A stretch of 43,545 nucleotides of DNA. It comes from JBKHBT01 sp046542255. GTDB lineage: Bacteria; UBP14; UBA6098; JBKHBT01. The notes under the pieces are model-generated. The model worked only from the letters and a program-made list of their open reading frames with translations. It was not told where the DNA came from and did no database searches. Numbering within the stretch: the stretch's first letter is position 1; the number at the start of each line of letters is the position of its first letter. Shown piece by piece: positions 24,784 to 34,398 of the stretch. The position numbers and the translations under genes are program-made. The stretch covers positions 1-43,545 of the forward strand of contig JBKHBT010000018.1 of the NCBI GenBank assembly GCA_046542255.1, read 5' to 3'.

Positions 24784-25557
24784 CTACTTTCTATTTGAGT
24801 GTGAAAGGATTACATCGAGCAATTTTCTAAGCGTCTCTATGGGTAGGTCGCGCCTAAGATGGCCTCGAAGAGCCATAGAAATCGAGCCGGTTTCTTCAGA
24901 TACAATAATCGATACAGCATCGGATTCTTCTGAAAGCCCGATGCCGGCGCGATGCCTCATGCCAAGATCGACCTGGTATTTGGGATTATCGGTCATTGGA
25001 AGCTGGCATGCTGCCGCCTTTATGACATTATTCTCGACAATAACTGCGCCATCATGAAGTGGCGTAAGCGGTGCAAAAAGGGTAACCAGAAGCTCTGGAG
25101 TCAATTTGGCATTGATAGGTTTTCCTGTCTGTTCTATGCTGCTTAGGCTGATCTCTCTTTTTATCACGATAAGCGCGCCGGTCGATGCTTTTTGCAGAAT
25201 CTCGAGTGAATGTATCAGGTCATCGATATTCTGTTCTTCGGTAGCAGGCAGAAACCAGCGAATTATCGGGCTATTGCCAATAGCCGTCAGCATAGAACGA
25301 AACTCCGGCTGGAATAGCACTATAAATGCCAGAAGCCATACCGCAGCGAGCCGTCCTATAAGCCAATTGATCGCTTCCATATTAAGCCATGACGATAAAA
25401 AGGCAAGAAGCAATATAAGCATCAGCCCAAGAGCCATCGAAAGAGATCGAGTGCCTCGAATAAGATACAGCATAGAATAGATCAATACCGATATAATGAA
25501 AATATCGGCAATGTCTATTAGCGTCAATTGTAAAAATGCATACCTGAAAAGAACCAT
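24784..25557 (-). CDS. cdaA: Diadenylate cyclase (c-di-AMP synthase), CdaA type
   Basis: CdaA condenses two ATP into c-di-AMP, a signal controlling potassium transport and envelope homeostasis. The 257-residue protein has three N-terminal membrane helices (about 15-85) and a DisA_N catalytic domain with the DGA motif in LHDGAVIV (169-171) and the RHR motif in GMRHRAGIGLSE (201-203). It heads an operon with obg, dprA, three HPr-type genes and pgsA. CdaR and GlmM, the common partners of cdaA, are not next to it. It is divergent from the PH-like membrane protein gene, and no convincing promoter could be fixed in the 162-base gap. Confidence 0.96.
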   Translation of the reverse strand: MVLFRYAFLQLTLIDIADIFIISVLIYSMLYLIRGTRSLSMALGLMLILLLAFLSSWLNMEAINWLIGRLAAVWLLAFIVLFQPEFRSMLTAIGNSPIIRWFLPATEEQNIDDLIHSLEILQKASTGALIVIKREISLSSIEQTGKPINAKLTPELLVTLFAPLTPLHDGAVIVENNVIKAAACQLPMTDNPKYQVDLGMRHRAGIGLSEESDAVSIIVSEETGSISMALRGHLRRDLPIETLRKLLDVILSHSNRK

Positions 25558-25719
25558 GGGATCATTTCTGGTTTATGTTAACTCCACTTTAATATAAGAA
25601 ATATTGTCGATTTTTTAAAGCATAATTGACAATAAAACCTTCCAATCGAAAATATATTTCGGCTCTTTTTTGCATTTTTATTTGGTTGACTTTTTTTGCG
25701 ATCTTTGTAACTTTATTCT

Positions 25720-26361
25720 ATGGCAGAAGATAAACTACAGTATGATGAGCGGATATTAGAAATGTACGATATTCCCGCTACAGATACTGGTTCGAAGCTT
25801 GCCGGAATTCTTCCCATAGTTACAACGATAGCCCTGGTGATGTTTGCACGTTATGTCCCCAGAGCCGATTTTCAGGCCATCAAGAAAATTCTCGAATCTA
25901 ATAATATAGAAGGAATTTGGGCCTATGCTCTGGCAATAATAGCTATCGCTTTTGTTTATTTGATATTGCTTGTTATCATACCAGGTTTGGTAAAAGGCGC
26001 GATGATTCTTATTCGAAGTAGTAGTTTTCGCTACATATTCACAAATAAGCGAGTTATAGTCAAAACCACGCCCAAACCGATCGTGAATCCTAAACCGGGC
26101 AAACCAATTCCAGAAAAGCATCAGAAGAAGCAGCAGAAGAAAAACGAGTCGAAAGAACATTATATTTTAAAATACAATGAGATCTCCAGCTATGATGCGG
26201 AATTAGATTATATCAGGATTCATTTGAAGCCGAGTTTCAAGATGTTTTATTCGGGGCTCCATTTTGCTACTATACTCGGATTTCCCCTGCGCATTCATAC
26301 GCCGAAAGGCAAAGGCCCGGAAATAGCATCGATACTTTTGACACATAAACAATATACATAA
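25720..26361 (+). CDS. Membrane-anchored PH-like domain protein
   Basis: The 213-residue product has two hydrophobic helices (about 25-45 and 67-95) followed by a beta-rich region of the bacterial PH (bPH2) type, including SSSFRYIFTNKRVIVKTTPK and YILKYNEISSYDAEL. Between two strands lies a proline- and lysine-rich insert (about 120-147, KPIPEKHQKKQQKKNESK). The C-terminal PSFKMFYSGLHFATIL is unusual for simple bPH proteins. No strong ribosome site is present. The function is unknown; it may sense lipids or cell-envelope state. Confidence 0.65.
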   Translation: MAEDKLQYDERILEMYDIPATDTGSKLAGILPIVTTIALVMFARYVPRADFQAIKKILESNNIEGIWAYALAIIAIAFVYLILLVIIPGLVKGAMILIRSSSFRYIFTNKRVIVKTTPKPIVNPKPGKPIPEKHQKKQQKKNESKEHYILKYNEISSYDAELDYIRIHLKPSFKMFYSGLHFATILGFPLRIHTPKGKGPEIASILLTHKQYT

Positions 26362-26383
26362 TCATGAAATTAAGGAGGCTTTT

Positions 26384-27277
26384 ATGCTAAAATCTTTCAA
26401 AGAGATTATGAAAAAGGCAGAAAGCGGAAAACCACGCCCACTTGCAGTTGCAGATGCTGCTGGTGCCGCGGTTATCGAAGCTCTTCACGAAGCTGCTAAG
26501 TTAAATATTATTAAGCCATTTTTGGTAGGCGATCCGGAGAAAATAAAGCCTATTGTCGAAAAAATTGGCCTGAAGAACTATGAATTGGTCGAGGCCAAGG
26601 AGCCGGGCGAGATAGCAAAAAAATCCATCCAGCTTATTCATGATGGAAAATGCGAGATGCTTATGAAGGGTAAGCTTTCAACGCCGATACTTCTTAAGGC
26701 GGTTCTTGATAAGAAAACAGGCCTTCGTAAAGGCAAGCTACTTTCGCATGTGGCAGTTACCGAAGCGCCGAACTATCCTAAGCTGATGTTATTTACTGAT
26801 GGCGGCATGAATATCCGTCCGGATTTGATGCAAAAAATCGAGATTCTGAAAAATGCCGCATGGGTTGCCAATGGCCTCGGTATCGAAACTCCCAAAGCTG
26901 CTGCGCTTGCTGCTATCGAAGTGGTTAATGATGATATGCCGGAGACTATCGATGCTGCGCTTTTGGCCAAGATGTCCGACCGTGGGCAGCTTGGCAATAT
27001 CATAGTCGATGGGCCTATCGCTATCGATGTTGTCCTTTCTAAGGATGCTGCGGCGGCCAAGAAAATGCAATCGCCTCTTACCGAGGATGCAGATATTTTC
27101 TTGCTTCCTGATATCGCAAGCGGCAATATTTCGGTCAAATCATTGATCTATCTTGCCGGAGCGACAGTTGGCGGTATTGTAGTTGGCGCTACTGTGCCTA
27201 TTGTTCTGCTATCGCGTGCCGATTCGGCAGCTATTAAGCTTGCCAGTATTGCGCTTGCTGCTGCTTTGGATGTATAG
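26384..27277 (+). CDS. Phosphate butyryltransferase/phosphotransacetylase-family protein
   Basis: The 297-residue product matches the phosphate butyryl/acetyltransferase family: RPLAVADAAGAAVIEAL near the start, VGDPEKI, the MLMKGKLSTPILLKAVL segment, LSHVAVTEAPNYPKLMLFTDGGMNIRP, and VVGATVPIVLLSRADSAAIKLASIALA at the end. These enzymes interconvert acyl-CoA and acyl phosphate. Ptb works with butyrate kinase, but no kinase gene is adjacent, so the acyl chain is uncertain. A strong AAGGAGG site precedes the ATG. It stands 22 bases after the PH-like gene and may be co-transcribed with it. Confidence 0.88.
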   Translation: MLKSFKEIMKKAESGKPRPLAVADAAGAAVIEALHEAAKLNIIKPFLVGDPEKIKPIVEKIGLKNYELVEAKEPGEIAKKSIQLIHDGKCEMLMKGKLSTPILLKAVLDKKTGLRKGKLLSHVAVTEAPNYPKLMLFTDGGMNIRPDLMQKIEILKNAAWVANGLGIETPKAAALAAIEVVNDDMPETIDAALLAKMSDRGQLGNIIVDGPIAIDVVLSKDAAAAKKMQSPLTEDADIFLLPDIASGNISVKSLIYLAGATVGGIVVGATVPIVLLSRADSAAIKLASIALAAALDV

Positions 27278-27622
27278 GTAGCTTAATATTAAAGACAATA
27301 AAACCTAAATTATTAGTTCATATTTAATTATTTTATGAATTGCAGAATTCACGGCTAATTGCATGTGGATTTTGTTGCGAGGTTGTCGAAAAGCCTGTGA
27401 AATTTCAGGTTAAGAATATTATGATTCAAATGGCGTATTTTGCAAACCTTGTAGGTGAGCTTGTAGAAGCATAGCTTCGCAACGAGGATATAAAGAACCA
27501 GGTGTAAATTTCCGGATGTTCAAAAAAAACGTTTAATACTGCATATTAGTAAGGAGTATTTTGCTAGTTTGAAAACCTTCAAAACAATTTGCATTCCACA
27601 TCTCAATGATATATAGTTAAGT
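27278..27622. other. Gene-free stretch with a spaced inverted repeat
   Basis: GTTGCGA (27374-27380) is complementary to TCGCAAC (27477-27483), enclosing about 96 bases. Inside lies a small CCTG...CAGG hairpin near 27395-27409. No coding frame or known RNA is recognised. It could be a small structured RNA or a chance pairing. A purine-rich AAGGAG near 27550 is followed by no good frame. Confidence 0.25.
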
Positions 27623-28081
27623 ATGGGAAAAAACAAATTCGCCAAATATTTCTCTCCGATATGGATTTTATTGTGGGCTTTCCTTATTCTGGCTGCTATT
27701 TCTCCAATTTTTTGGGATTCGGGTTTTTTATTGGATTATTTACAGATTTTCTTCTCCAAAATTTGTCATCAGATGCATGGAAGATGCTTCATTATAGATG
27801 GATTTACTACTCTTGTATGTAGCAGATGCCTCGGAATCTATACTGGTTTTCTCCTGGGATGGATTTTCCTTGTCGTTTTTAGGCCGATTGCTTTATATTT
27901 ATCAAAGCGTAGTTTCGGATTTGCATTTTTTTTCGTGCCGGCCATTTTGGACTGGTTACTTAGAATTTTGGGTATAATACAGGCAAATAACTATATCGGA
28001 ATGATTACTGGATTCCTTCTTGCATTCGGTATCGACATTTTGATATTTGATTTGATATATAATGATAATAAAAAGCTCTAA
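27623..28081 (+). CDS. DUF2085-family membrane protein
   Basis: The 152-residue product has about four hydrophobic segments and the cysteine motif of DUF2085: FFSKICHQMHGRCF, then TTLVCSRCLGIYTGFLLGW. The paired CHQ and CSRC cysteines suggest metal or redox chemistry near the membrane, but the function is unknown. There is no clear ribosome site. It is followed after 17 bases by lemA, so it may belong to that operon. Confidence 0.85.
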   Translation: MGKNKFAKYFSPIWILLWAFLILAAISPIFWDSGFLLDYLQIFFSKICHQMHGRCFIIDGFTTLVCSRCLGIYTGFLLGWIFLVVFRPIALYLSKRSFGFAFFFVPAILDWLLRILGIIQANNYIGMITGFLLAFGIDILIFDLIYNDNKKL

Positions 28082-28098
28082 TCAAGGAGAGTGATGAT

Positions 28099-28653
28099 AT
28101 GCTTCCGACCCTTTTAATTCTTGGTTTTATAGTGGTTATCGGCATTATGGTGGCCACAATGTATAATAAACTGGTTATGCTCAAAAACCGCGCCGAAAAT
28201 GCCTGGAGCGATATCGATGTCCAGCTTCGAAGGCGCTATGACCTGATACCTAATCTGGTGGAAACCGTCAAAGGCTATGCTACACATGAGAAGGAGACAT
28301 TGGAAAATGTCATAAAAGCAAGGCAGCAAGCGATTTCGGTCGATAGCATCAAAGACCAGGGCAAGATGGAAAATATGCTAACCGGCGCACTAAGGCAACT
28401 ATTCGCAGTCGCTGAAAGCTATCCAGACCTTAAAGCCAATCAGAATTTCCTCGAATTGCAAAATTCCCTGACGCAAATCGAAGACCAGATCCAGCAGGCA
28501 AGGCGTTATTACAATGCTATAGTCCGCGACCTAAATACCGCAACCGAGAAATTTCCATCGAATATTATCGCCAATATGTTCAGCTTCCAGAGACGCGAAT
28601 ATTTCGAGATCGAAGAACCGAAGGCAAGAGAAAACGTCAAAGTCAAGTTTTGA
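28099..28653 (+). CDS. lemA: LemA family protein
   Basis: The 184-residue protein has one N-terminal membrane helix (about 3-22), then the LemA core: LVMLKNRAENAWSDIDVQLRRRYDLIPNLVETVKGYA, helical repeats, and ARRYYNAIVRDLNTATEKFPSNIIA at about 134-158. LemA proteins are membrane-anchored helical proteins with an external body. They are usually encoded with DUF2207/TPM-type partners, as here. An AAGGAGAG site precedes the ATG. Its stop codon almost touches the next start. Confidence 0.95.
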   Translation: MLPTLLILGFIVVIGIMVATMYNKLVMLKNRAENAWSDIDVQLRRRYDLIPNLVETVKGYATHEKETLENVIKARQQAISVDSIKDQGKMENMLTGALRQLFAVAESYPDLKANQNFLELQNSLTQIEDQIQQARRYYNAIVRDLNTATEKFPSNIIANMFSFQRREYFEIEEPKARENVKVKF

Positions 28654-28655
28654 TT

Positions 28656-30398
28656 ATGAAAAGAATATATCTATTTCTGTTTTTATTGCCATATCTGCTT
28701 TTTGCCTTCGAGATAGCCGATTATCAGGTCGAGATGTCTCTGGATGAAGATGAGACGATCTATATTAAAGAGAAGGTCGAGGTCGATTTCGGCAAAGAGC
28801 AGTGGCATGGGATCGAAAGGTTCATACCCTATAAATACAAAAGGGATATGCATAATTATAAGCTCCGTATTTATATTGCAAGTATCAAAGACGAAGCGGG
28901 CAAAAGCCTGAAATACAAGACCTACAAAAAGGATGGTAACCTTGTCCTCAGGATTGGCGATGCCGACAAATACGTATCAGGCACGGAATATTATTATATC
29001 GACTATCAGGTGCGCAGGGCAATAAATTACTTCGATGATAAAGCAGAATTGTACTGGAATGTTACGGGTAATGATTGGCGTATCCCGATTCGAAAGGCAT
29101 CGGCTACTGTCCGTTTTCCTGCCAGCGTGGATGATGCGGATGATATACAGGCAAAATGTTTCACAGGAGGATTTGGACAGGCCGAAACAGACTGCGATAT
29201 CGAATATCTTCGAAATGATGAAATCAGGATATCTACTGGCCGTATTATGCCTGGCGAAGGCCTGACATTTGCAGCACAAATTCCTAAGTACCATATGGAA
29301 CCGCCATCCAAAGGCCAGAGAATCGCATGGTTTTTACAGGATAATATCGATGTTATTTTCGGAGTATTGATACCTATTATTGTATTTATTTTTATGCTCA
29401 TGACATGGCTGAAAAAAGGCCGCGACCCTCTGGATGTTCATTCTGTTATGGTGCGATATGAGCCACCCGATGAACTTAACCCGGCACAGGCCGGCTCTCT
29501 ATATGATGAAACTGTCGATATGCGAGATATTACATCGACAATTGTTGACCTTGCTGTTCGAGGTTATTTGAGAATCGAAGAGGTCGAATCCGATAAATTC
29601 CTGTTTTTCAAAAATAAAGATTATCGCATTGTTCAGCTCAAAGAATACGATGACCTAAAAGGCTATGAAATGACTATGCTGAATGCACTATTTAGACTTG
29701 GACATACATATAACCCCACAGGCGATAATACCCATTTGAAATCGGTATTGATATCCGAACTGAAGAATAAATTCTACAAAGACCTGACTTCCATCAAGTC
29801 ATCGATCGAGTCCAGCCTTGTCGATGCTGGTTGTTTTGATGAAGCGCCGCAGAATGTTATAAAGAAATATGTCCTTTTTGGCATAATTGGATTTTCGCTT
29901 GCGATTATATCGGTCGTTATTTTGCATAGCATCGCTCTTATGGTTGGATTTTTGCTATCAGCACTTATTATCATAATCTTTTCTAAATTTATGCCGGCCA
30001 AGACTCGAAAGGGAGCAACTTTAGCGAGGCATATTCTTGGTTTCAAGGAATTTGTAGGGAGAGTCGAGAAAGACCGTATCGAGCGCATGGCCAAAGAAGA
30101 CCCGACTGTTTTCGATAGGCTTTTGCCATATGCAATGGCACTTGGCGTCGAAGACCATTGGGCCAATGCCTTCAGCGATCTTTACCGCGACCCACCTAAT
30201 TGGTACCGTGGAAGGGCTACAGGTTCTGCTTTCACTACGGCTATTTTGGTCAATTCACTTGGTGGCGCTATGAATAGCATGGGCAATTCGATGTCCTCGG
30301 CACCTCGAGGTTCCAGCGCCGGCTCTGGCGGAAGCGGTTTCTCTGGCGGAGGATTCTCCGGCGGAGGTTTCGGCGGCGGAGGCGGCGGTGGCTGGTAA
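28656..30398 (+). CDS. DUF2207-family membrane protein with Gly-rich tail
   Basis: The 580-residue product has a signal peptide, an external beta-rich DUF2207 domain (about 18-210, DYQVEMSLDEDETIYIKEKVEVDF...), a membrane helix (about 230-252), a cytosolic region, two more helices (about 410-445), and a glycine/serine-rich tail (GGGFSGGGFGGGGGGGW). This architecture matches YciQ/DUF2207 proteins linked to lemA. The ATG at 28656 is used rather than the TTG at 28650; it lies two bases after the lemA stop, indicating translational coupling. The role of the pair is unknown, with the envelope suggested. Confidence 0.92.
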   Translation: MKRIYLFLFLLPYLLFAFEIADYQVEMSLDEDETIYIKEKVEVDFGKEQWHGIERFIPYKYKRDMHNYKLRIYIASIKDEAGKSLKYKTYKKDGNLVLRIGDADKYVSGTEYYYIDYQVRRAINYFDDKAELYWNVTGNDWRIPIRKASATVRFPASVDDADDIQAKCFTGGFGQAETDCDIEYLRNDEIRISTGRIMPGEGLTFAAQIPKYHMEPPSKGQRIAWFLQDNIDVIFGVLIPIIVFIFMLMTWLKKGRDPLDVHSVMVRYEPPDELNPAQAGSLYDETVDMRDITSTIVDLAVRGYLRIEEVESDKFLFFKNKDYRIVQLKEYDDLKGYEMTMLNALFRLGHTYNPTGDNTHLKSVLISELKNKFYKDLTSIKSSIESSLVDAGCFDEAPQNVIKKYVLFGIIGFSLAIISVVILHSIALMVGFLLSALIIIIFSKFMPAKTRKGATLARHILGFKEFVGRVEKDRIERMAKEDPTVFDRLLPYAMALGVEDHWANAFSDLYRDPPNWYRGRATGSAFTTAILVNSLGGAMNSMGNSMSSAPRGSSAGSGGSGFSGGGFSGGGFGGGGGGGW

Positions 30399-30541
30399 AT
30401 CGTTTACCAAATTTGATTAGCGAGTTGAAGCTTCGAAAGAGATCGTTCAACGCTGAGAAATGGAAATAGTAGAATTACGTATTGTGCTTTTAAAGCTTTG
30501 CTTGTAAAACAAACCTATAGATTTTGCTAATTGATAATTTG

Positions 30542-30563
30542 GCTGAGGATCGCTATCCTCAGC
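30542..30563. terminator. Hairpin between convergent genes, likely bidirectional terminator
   Basis: GCTGAGGAT and ATCCTCAGC form a 9-bp perfect stem with the four-base loop CGCT. The flanks are AT-rich (TAAATATTATT downstream, AATTTG upstream) but have no strict T run. It lies between the ends of the DUF2207 gene (plus) and the second peptidase gene (minus), where a shared terminator would be expected. Confidence 0.5.
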
Positions 30564-30616
30564 TAAATATTATTAGTGTCTGTAAATACGCAATAAGAGA
30601 CAATCTTGTGAGAATA

Positions 30617-33600
30617 CTATTTTATTAGAACTGCCTTCCTCATGCTCTGCCCATTCTGGCTTTTTATCTTTACTGTATAGGTTCCAGATGGATAATCTTC
30701 CATATCGATATTCAATATGCCCGGGCCATCTATTTTTTCATAATGATGGATCACTCTGCCATTTGTATCGAAAATCGAGACATCGATATTTCCATCGTTA
30801 GCTTCGATATTTATATCCATCGAGCTATTGAATGGATTCGGGAAAATGTGGAAATCCAGCATCTCGGGCATCTCGATATCGGCCATACGCTCATCAACGG
30901 AATTGATATACTTAACCTTATTTTGTCCAAGCCTAATATCATCTATATAGCAGCCTTCGCGAACATCGATGGTATCGGTTACCATATTGAAAAGTATCTC
31001 GATTGGAGCTGCGCCGGGAAGATCCAGATCATAGGAATATTCGCACCATCCAGTCATAAAAGGCAAAGTGCCCAGTGCGCCGCCGGAGCCGATATAGTCT
31101 AAGGTTATTGTGTCGCCATCATAGATATACTCGACATAAACGCCGTCTGTGCCGTAATTGGTGATATCCATATAGAGCCAGAATGAAAGATTCGACTCTT
31201 CGCCGGTGTAGAATGTATTGCTCTTAAGCCATGCATCCGTATTATTTCTATATGTTTCGGTATCTTCGTTTCCGCACCAGAAGCTACTTGTTTCGGAATG
31301 AGAGCGCATCTCGGTAATATGCCAGTCATCATTGATTCCGCCATGCGTGAAATTTCTCATGCCACCTTCGGCATCGTCAAATAGCTGGCCATTATTAAGC
31401 ACCACAAAGAAATTATAGACGGTATCTTCGATATCCACAATAAATGGCAAAGCCGGAACTGGTCCGACCTCATCGCTTATCCTACCCTCGAATCTCAAAT
31501 TGACAGAATCACCGGGCAAAATAAAATCTGGCGGTTCGACATCTTCGGTAATAGATAGCGCACATTCGCCCGGAAGAATTGTTATATCAATATCTCTTGC
31601 TGTACCAATTCCGGTATTGATTAATCTGATACTGGCCCAGAACTCTTCTCCGGGAGTAAGTGCATAATCTTCTCCGCCAGCAATGGTCATGTTCGTGATT
31701 TCGAGAATTTCTTTATGATATGGAATGGAAAATAGCCCGGAAGCCGAATATACAGAGCTTTCGAAAGTGTATTCGATATCGATATAACCAGGCAGCCTAC
31801 CATCAGGTATCTCGCCAGCATAAGCCATTGCAATAATAACAGAATCGCCAGCCGGAATATCATATGAAGCATCAGAAATCATTGTTGCGTCTGATGATAT
31901 AATACTAAAATCCTCGGCATCTTCTGAGCCGGGATTTTTGACCATGATCTCGAAAATGATATCATCGCCTGCATTGGCCTGGCCATCTTCGCCATCCAGA
32001 GTGTCGCGGATTCCATGATAGTTTACGCTGAGATATGGCATATCCGATGCCACTTCGATAAGGCCTGAGAAAGGCAGCATATCAGGCCCGGTGGCGGTGA
32101 TTTCGATTGCATCGCCGGGTATCACATCGCTATAGGCAAGCTCTGGAATGCCTGTAATTGTCGTGATAACAGCATCTTCTAATTCACCATTTACCAGAAG
32201 GCTCAATCTTATGCCAGCAGGCACCACCGTCATATCTTCTATCGCTATTTCATCTGGTGAGACGATGCCATCGCCAGGCGGCAGGCTAACTGGCAAACCA
32301 TAGAGCGTAATCTCTTTTGGCTCGCCTCGCCTGATAAAGAAAGTCGGGTCGCCGAGAAGATTTATCTCATATTGATGCCATCGCCAGATATTGGCCCAAT
32401 GCGAATACGGAATATATTGCTGCTTGATATGCGCCAGCGCCATTCCGGAAATGGTGATATCCTTGTGGAAAAGCGCGCGATAAAATTCCCTATCGAAAAC
32501 ATCGGAATATCCGAATCCGGGATTTCCGGGCGAACCCCAGCCATAGCGGCTATTGCCATAATATGCCACGCCGCCGCCATTGGGATTCATCACATATTCT
32601 TCTGCGACACAATCGTCATAGTCGAATGCTGCGCACCAGCAGCCGATGCTGTATAGAACTCCAAATTTCGAAGAATTAGAAAGATCGGCCATATCACTTG
32701 CGCTGAGGTATTCATGGCCGCCAACACCCATAATCGACCAAAAACCGTGCCCGCTGTGATTTATGATATTCTTGCCTGCCTCGATTGCATCCAATGATGT
32801 CATCCGCCCATGTGTGCCTTCGGATTCATAATGTTTGGTAACCGGTGCGGATTCGGGAAGGAAGCTATCACCGATATGGTCTTTGCCAATGCCGGAATCG
32901 GTATATGGGTCATCCCAGAGGATTTGTGCGATAAAGAGTGTATTATCGAGATAGCCATGATCCGGAGTTTTTTCATAATTTGAGAGCTTGTCGGTATAGT
33001 CAATATCTTCTGGCGAAAAGACGCTGATTCTTCCCGGATACATCTCCTGATATAGATCGATCCCATCATCGACTTCGCCGAAGAGATCATTTTCATTAGC
33101 ATCGAAATCGCCGTCCATATCGGCATAGTATAGGTCGGAATGTAGATGGTCTTCATTATCGCGCACGCCGCCGTCTGAATACATCGCAAAGAGCCATCTC
33201 GAAGGTATTATCTCGATATCGCCGCCGATTAGAAGAAAGCTTGCGCCAGTCTCGAGATATGTCTGTTTGATCATCTCGCGAAGCTTCTCGGGATAGTCTC
33301 TTCCCGGCATGGTGGTAACAGCATCCTCGAATACAATCATCGTATCGCGAAGTCCCTTTTGGCGAAGCAGTATGCTATGGTCGCTCCATAGTTCTTGATA
33401 TGCTTCGGTAACAACGAATATCACATCATATGCGTCAGGGTCTAAATCATAGAGCGAATTGTAGCCAGATAGCATTTCCGGATTTATTACGAGATTCGAT
33501 ATATCTTGCTGGATAATCGCATGAGAGACCGGCGTCATCCGTTCCGGCGAGATATTTTCTCTTGAATCGATGGCTGTTTCGAGCTGGATTCTGCAGCTTG

Positions 33601-34114
33601 CAAGATATTCTAATTTTTGCTGTTTGGGATTGTATCGAATCGGTTTAATAATCATTCCAGCGATTTTATAACCGGATTTATTGCCGGTTTTGGTAAGCGT
33701 CAGATTTTGCTCGGGATACCATTTATCTTGATTGTAGATATTATAGCTTTGCGGAGTAAATCCCGGCTGCTTCTCATAGATTCCGGGAATTGGAAGGATA
33801 TAAGGTTCCTGGAAAGGATAGATGTTAATATCTTCATCGAGTGCCTGCCAATTTTGCTCTATGATATTGGTTTTTATTGCTCTTTCGCCTGGAGGCAGAA
33901 GCACAGAGATTGGCTCAGACACGAGCTGCGGAGAACCAGGCTTGCCATCTAATGCGCCATTTTCCAGATAGACTTTGGCATACTCACCATCTTTCTCGAA
34001 TATAAAATCATCCGGCGAATAGTTTATATCAATTTCTATAACTGCGAATAGAGAAATGCTAGATAGAAGTATAGCAGCGATTAGAAACATATGCAGATTA
34101 CTCTGATTTTGCAC
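30617..34114 (-). CDS. Second secreted gingipain-type (C25) peptidase with sorting domain
   Basis: The 1165-residue product has a signal peptide (about 1-24), a propeptide-like region to about 215, and a C25 catalytic region (about 225-600) with the His in INHSGHGFW (H456) and the Cys in SIGCWCAAF (C492 or C494). DMDGDFDANEND at about 332-343 is a likely calcium-binding loop. The middle holds Ig-like domains, a jelly-roll-like lectin domain (about 925-1070), and the end PNPFNSSMDI...SGTYTVKIKSQ is a type IX sorting module. The start is a GTG at 34114, five bases after GGGAGG. It differs considerably from the peptidase at 946-5091, so it is not a recent duplicate. Confidence 0.9.
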   Translation of the reverse strand: MQNQSNLHMFLIAAILLSSISLFAVIEIDINYSPDDFIFEKDGEYAKVYLENGALDGKPGSPQLVSEPISVLLPPGERAIKTNIIEQNWQALDEDINIYPFQEPYILPIPGIYEKQPGFTPQSYNIYNQDKWYPEQNLTLTKTGNKSGYKIAGMIIKPIRYNPKQQKLEYLASCRIQLETAIDSRENISPERMTPVSHAIIQQDISNLVINPEMLSGYNSLYDLDPDAYDVIFVVTEAYQELWSDHSILLRQKGLRDTMIVFEDAVTTMPGRDYPEKLREMIKQTYLETGASFLLIGGDIEIIPSRWLFAMYSDGGVRDNEDHLHSDLYYADMDGDFDANENDLFGEVDDGIDLYQEMYPGRISVFSPEDIDYTDKLSNYEKTPDHGYLDNTLFIAQILWDDPYTDSGIGKDHIGDSFLPESAPVTKHYESEGTHGRMTSLDAIEAGKNIINHSGHGFWSIMGVGGHEYLSASDMADLSNSSKFGVLYSIGCWCAAFDYDDCVAEEYVMNPNGGGVAYYGNSRYGWGSPGNPGFGYSDVFDREFYRALFHKDITISGMALAHIKQQYIPYSHWANIWRWHQYEINLLGDPTFFIRRGEPKEITLYGLPVSLPPGDGIVSPDEIAIEDMTVVPAGIRLSLLVNGELEDAVITTITGIPELAYSDVIPGDAIEITATGPDMLPFSGLIEVASDMPYLSVNYHGIRDTLDGEDGQANAGDDIIFEIMVKNPGSEDAEDFSIISSDATMISDASYDIPAGDSVIIAMAYAGEIPDGRLPGYIDIEYTFESSVYSASGLFSIPYHKEILEITNMTIAGGEDYALTPGEEFWASIRLINTGIGTARDIDITILPGECALSITEDVEPPDFILPGDSVNLRFEGRISDEVGPVPALPFIVDIEDTVYNFFVVLNNGQLFDDAEGGMRNFTHGGINDDWHITEMRSHSETSSFWCGNEDTETYRNNTDAWLKSNTFYTGEESNLSFWLYMDITNYGTDGVYVEYIYDGDTITLDYIGSGGALGTLPFMTGWCEYSYDLDLPGAAPIEILFNMVTDTIDVREGCYIDDIRLGQNKVKYINSVDERMADIEMPEMLDFHIFPNPFNSSMDINIEANDGNIDVSIFDTNGRVIHHYEKIDGPGILNIDMEDYPSGTYTVKIKSQNGQSMRKAVLIK

Positions 34115-34341
34115 AATGGCCTCCCGTTAATATTTTTCTAATTTCAATATACTATATATTTGTTTGGGATGCAAGGCTTTGGTTTTTGGGGGAGGGATGT
34201 CCACTTCAGGGGGGATATAGAGAGGCAATTGGATAAATGGTACCCTCGGCTCCGCTCGGGCACCGGTTTCAATTATATCATTTTTTATTCTGGCTATCTT
34301 TTATATCCTTTTCTGTTTTGTTGCAAAATATTCAGCTTAAT

Positions 34342-34369
34342 AAAAAAGGAGACAGCCGAAGCTGCCTCC
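34342..34369 (-). terminator. Rho-independent terminator of the giant surface protein gene
   Basis: On the minus strand GGAGGCAGC-TTCG-GCTGTCTCC forms a 9-bp stem (one G-U pair) with a TTCG tetraloop, followed by TTTTTTATT. It begins 30 bases beyond the stop codon at 34399. The rest of 34115-34341 shows only G-rich and AT-rich patches. Confidence 0.93.
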
Positions 34370-34398
34370 CACCTGAATCATAAGAATTATAGATTCTA

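Noticed and set aside
24497..25057. A 186-residue plus-strand frame opposite obg and cdaA
   Set aside because: It spans the junction of two well-supported genes on the other strand, and its Pro/Ser/Phe-rich composition is what the antisense of such genes gives.
34226..34272. GC-rich GGTACCC...GGGCACC patch as a terminator or REP element
   Set aside because: Only three-base arms pair around a mismatch and there is no T run; the real terminator is at 34342-34369.
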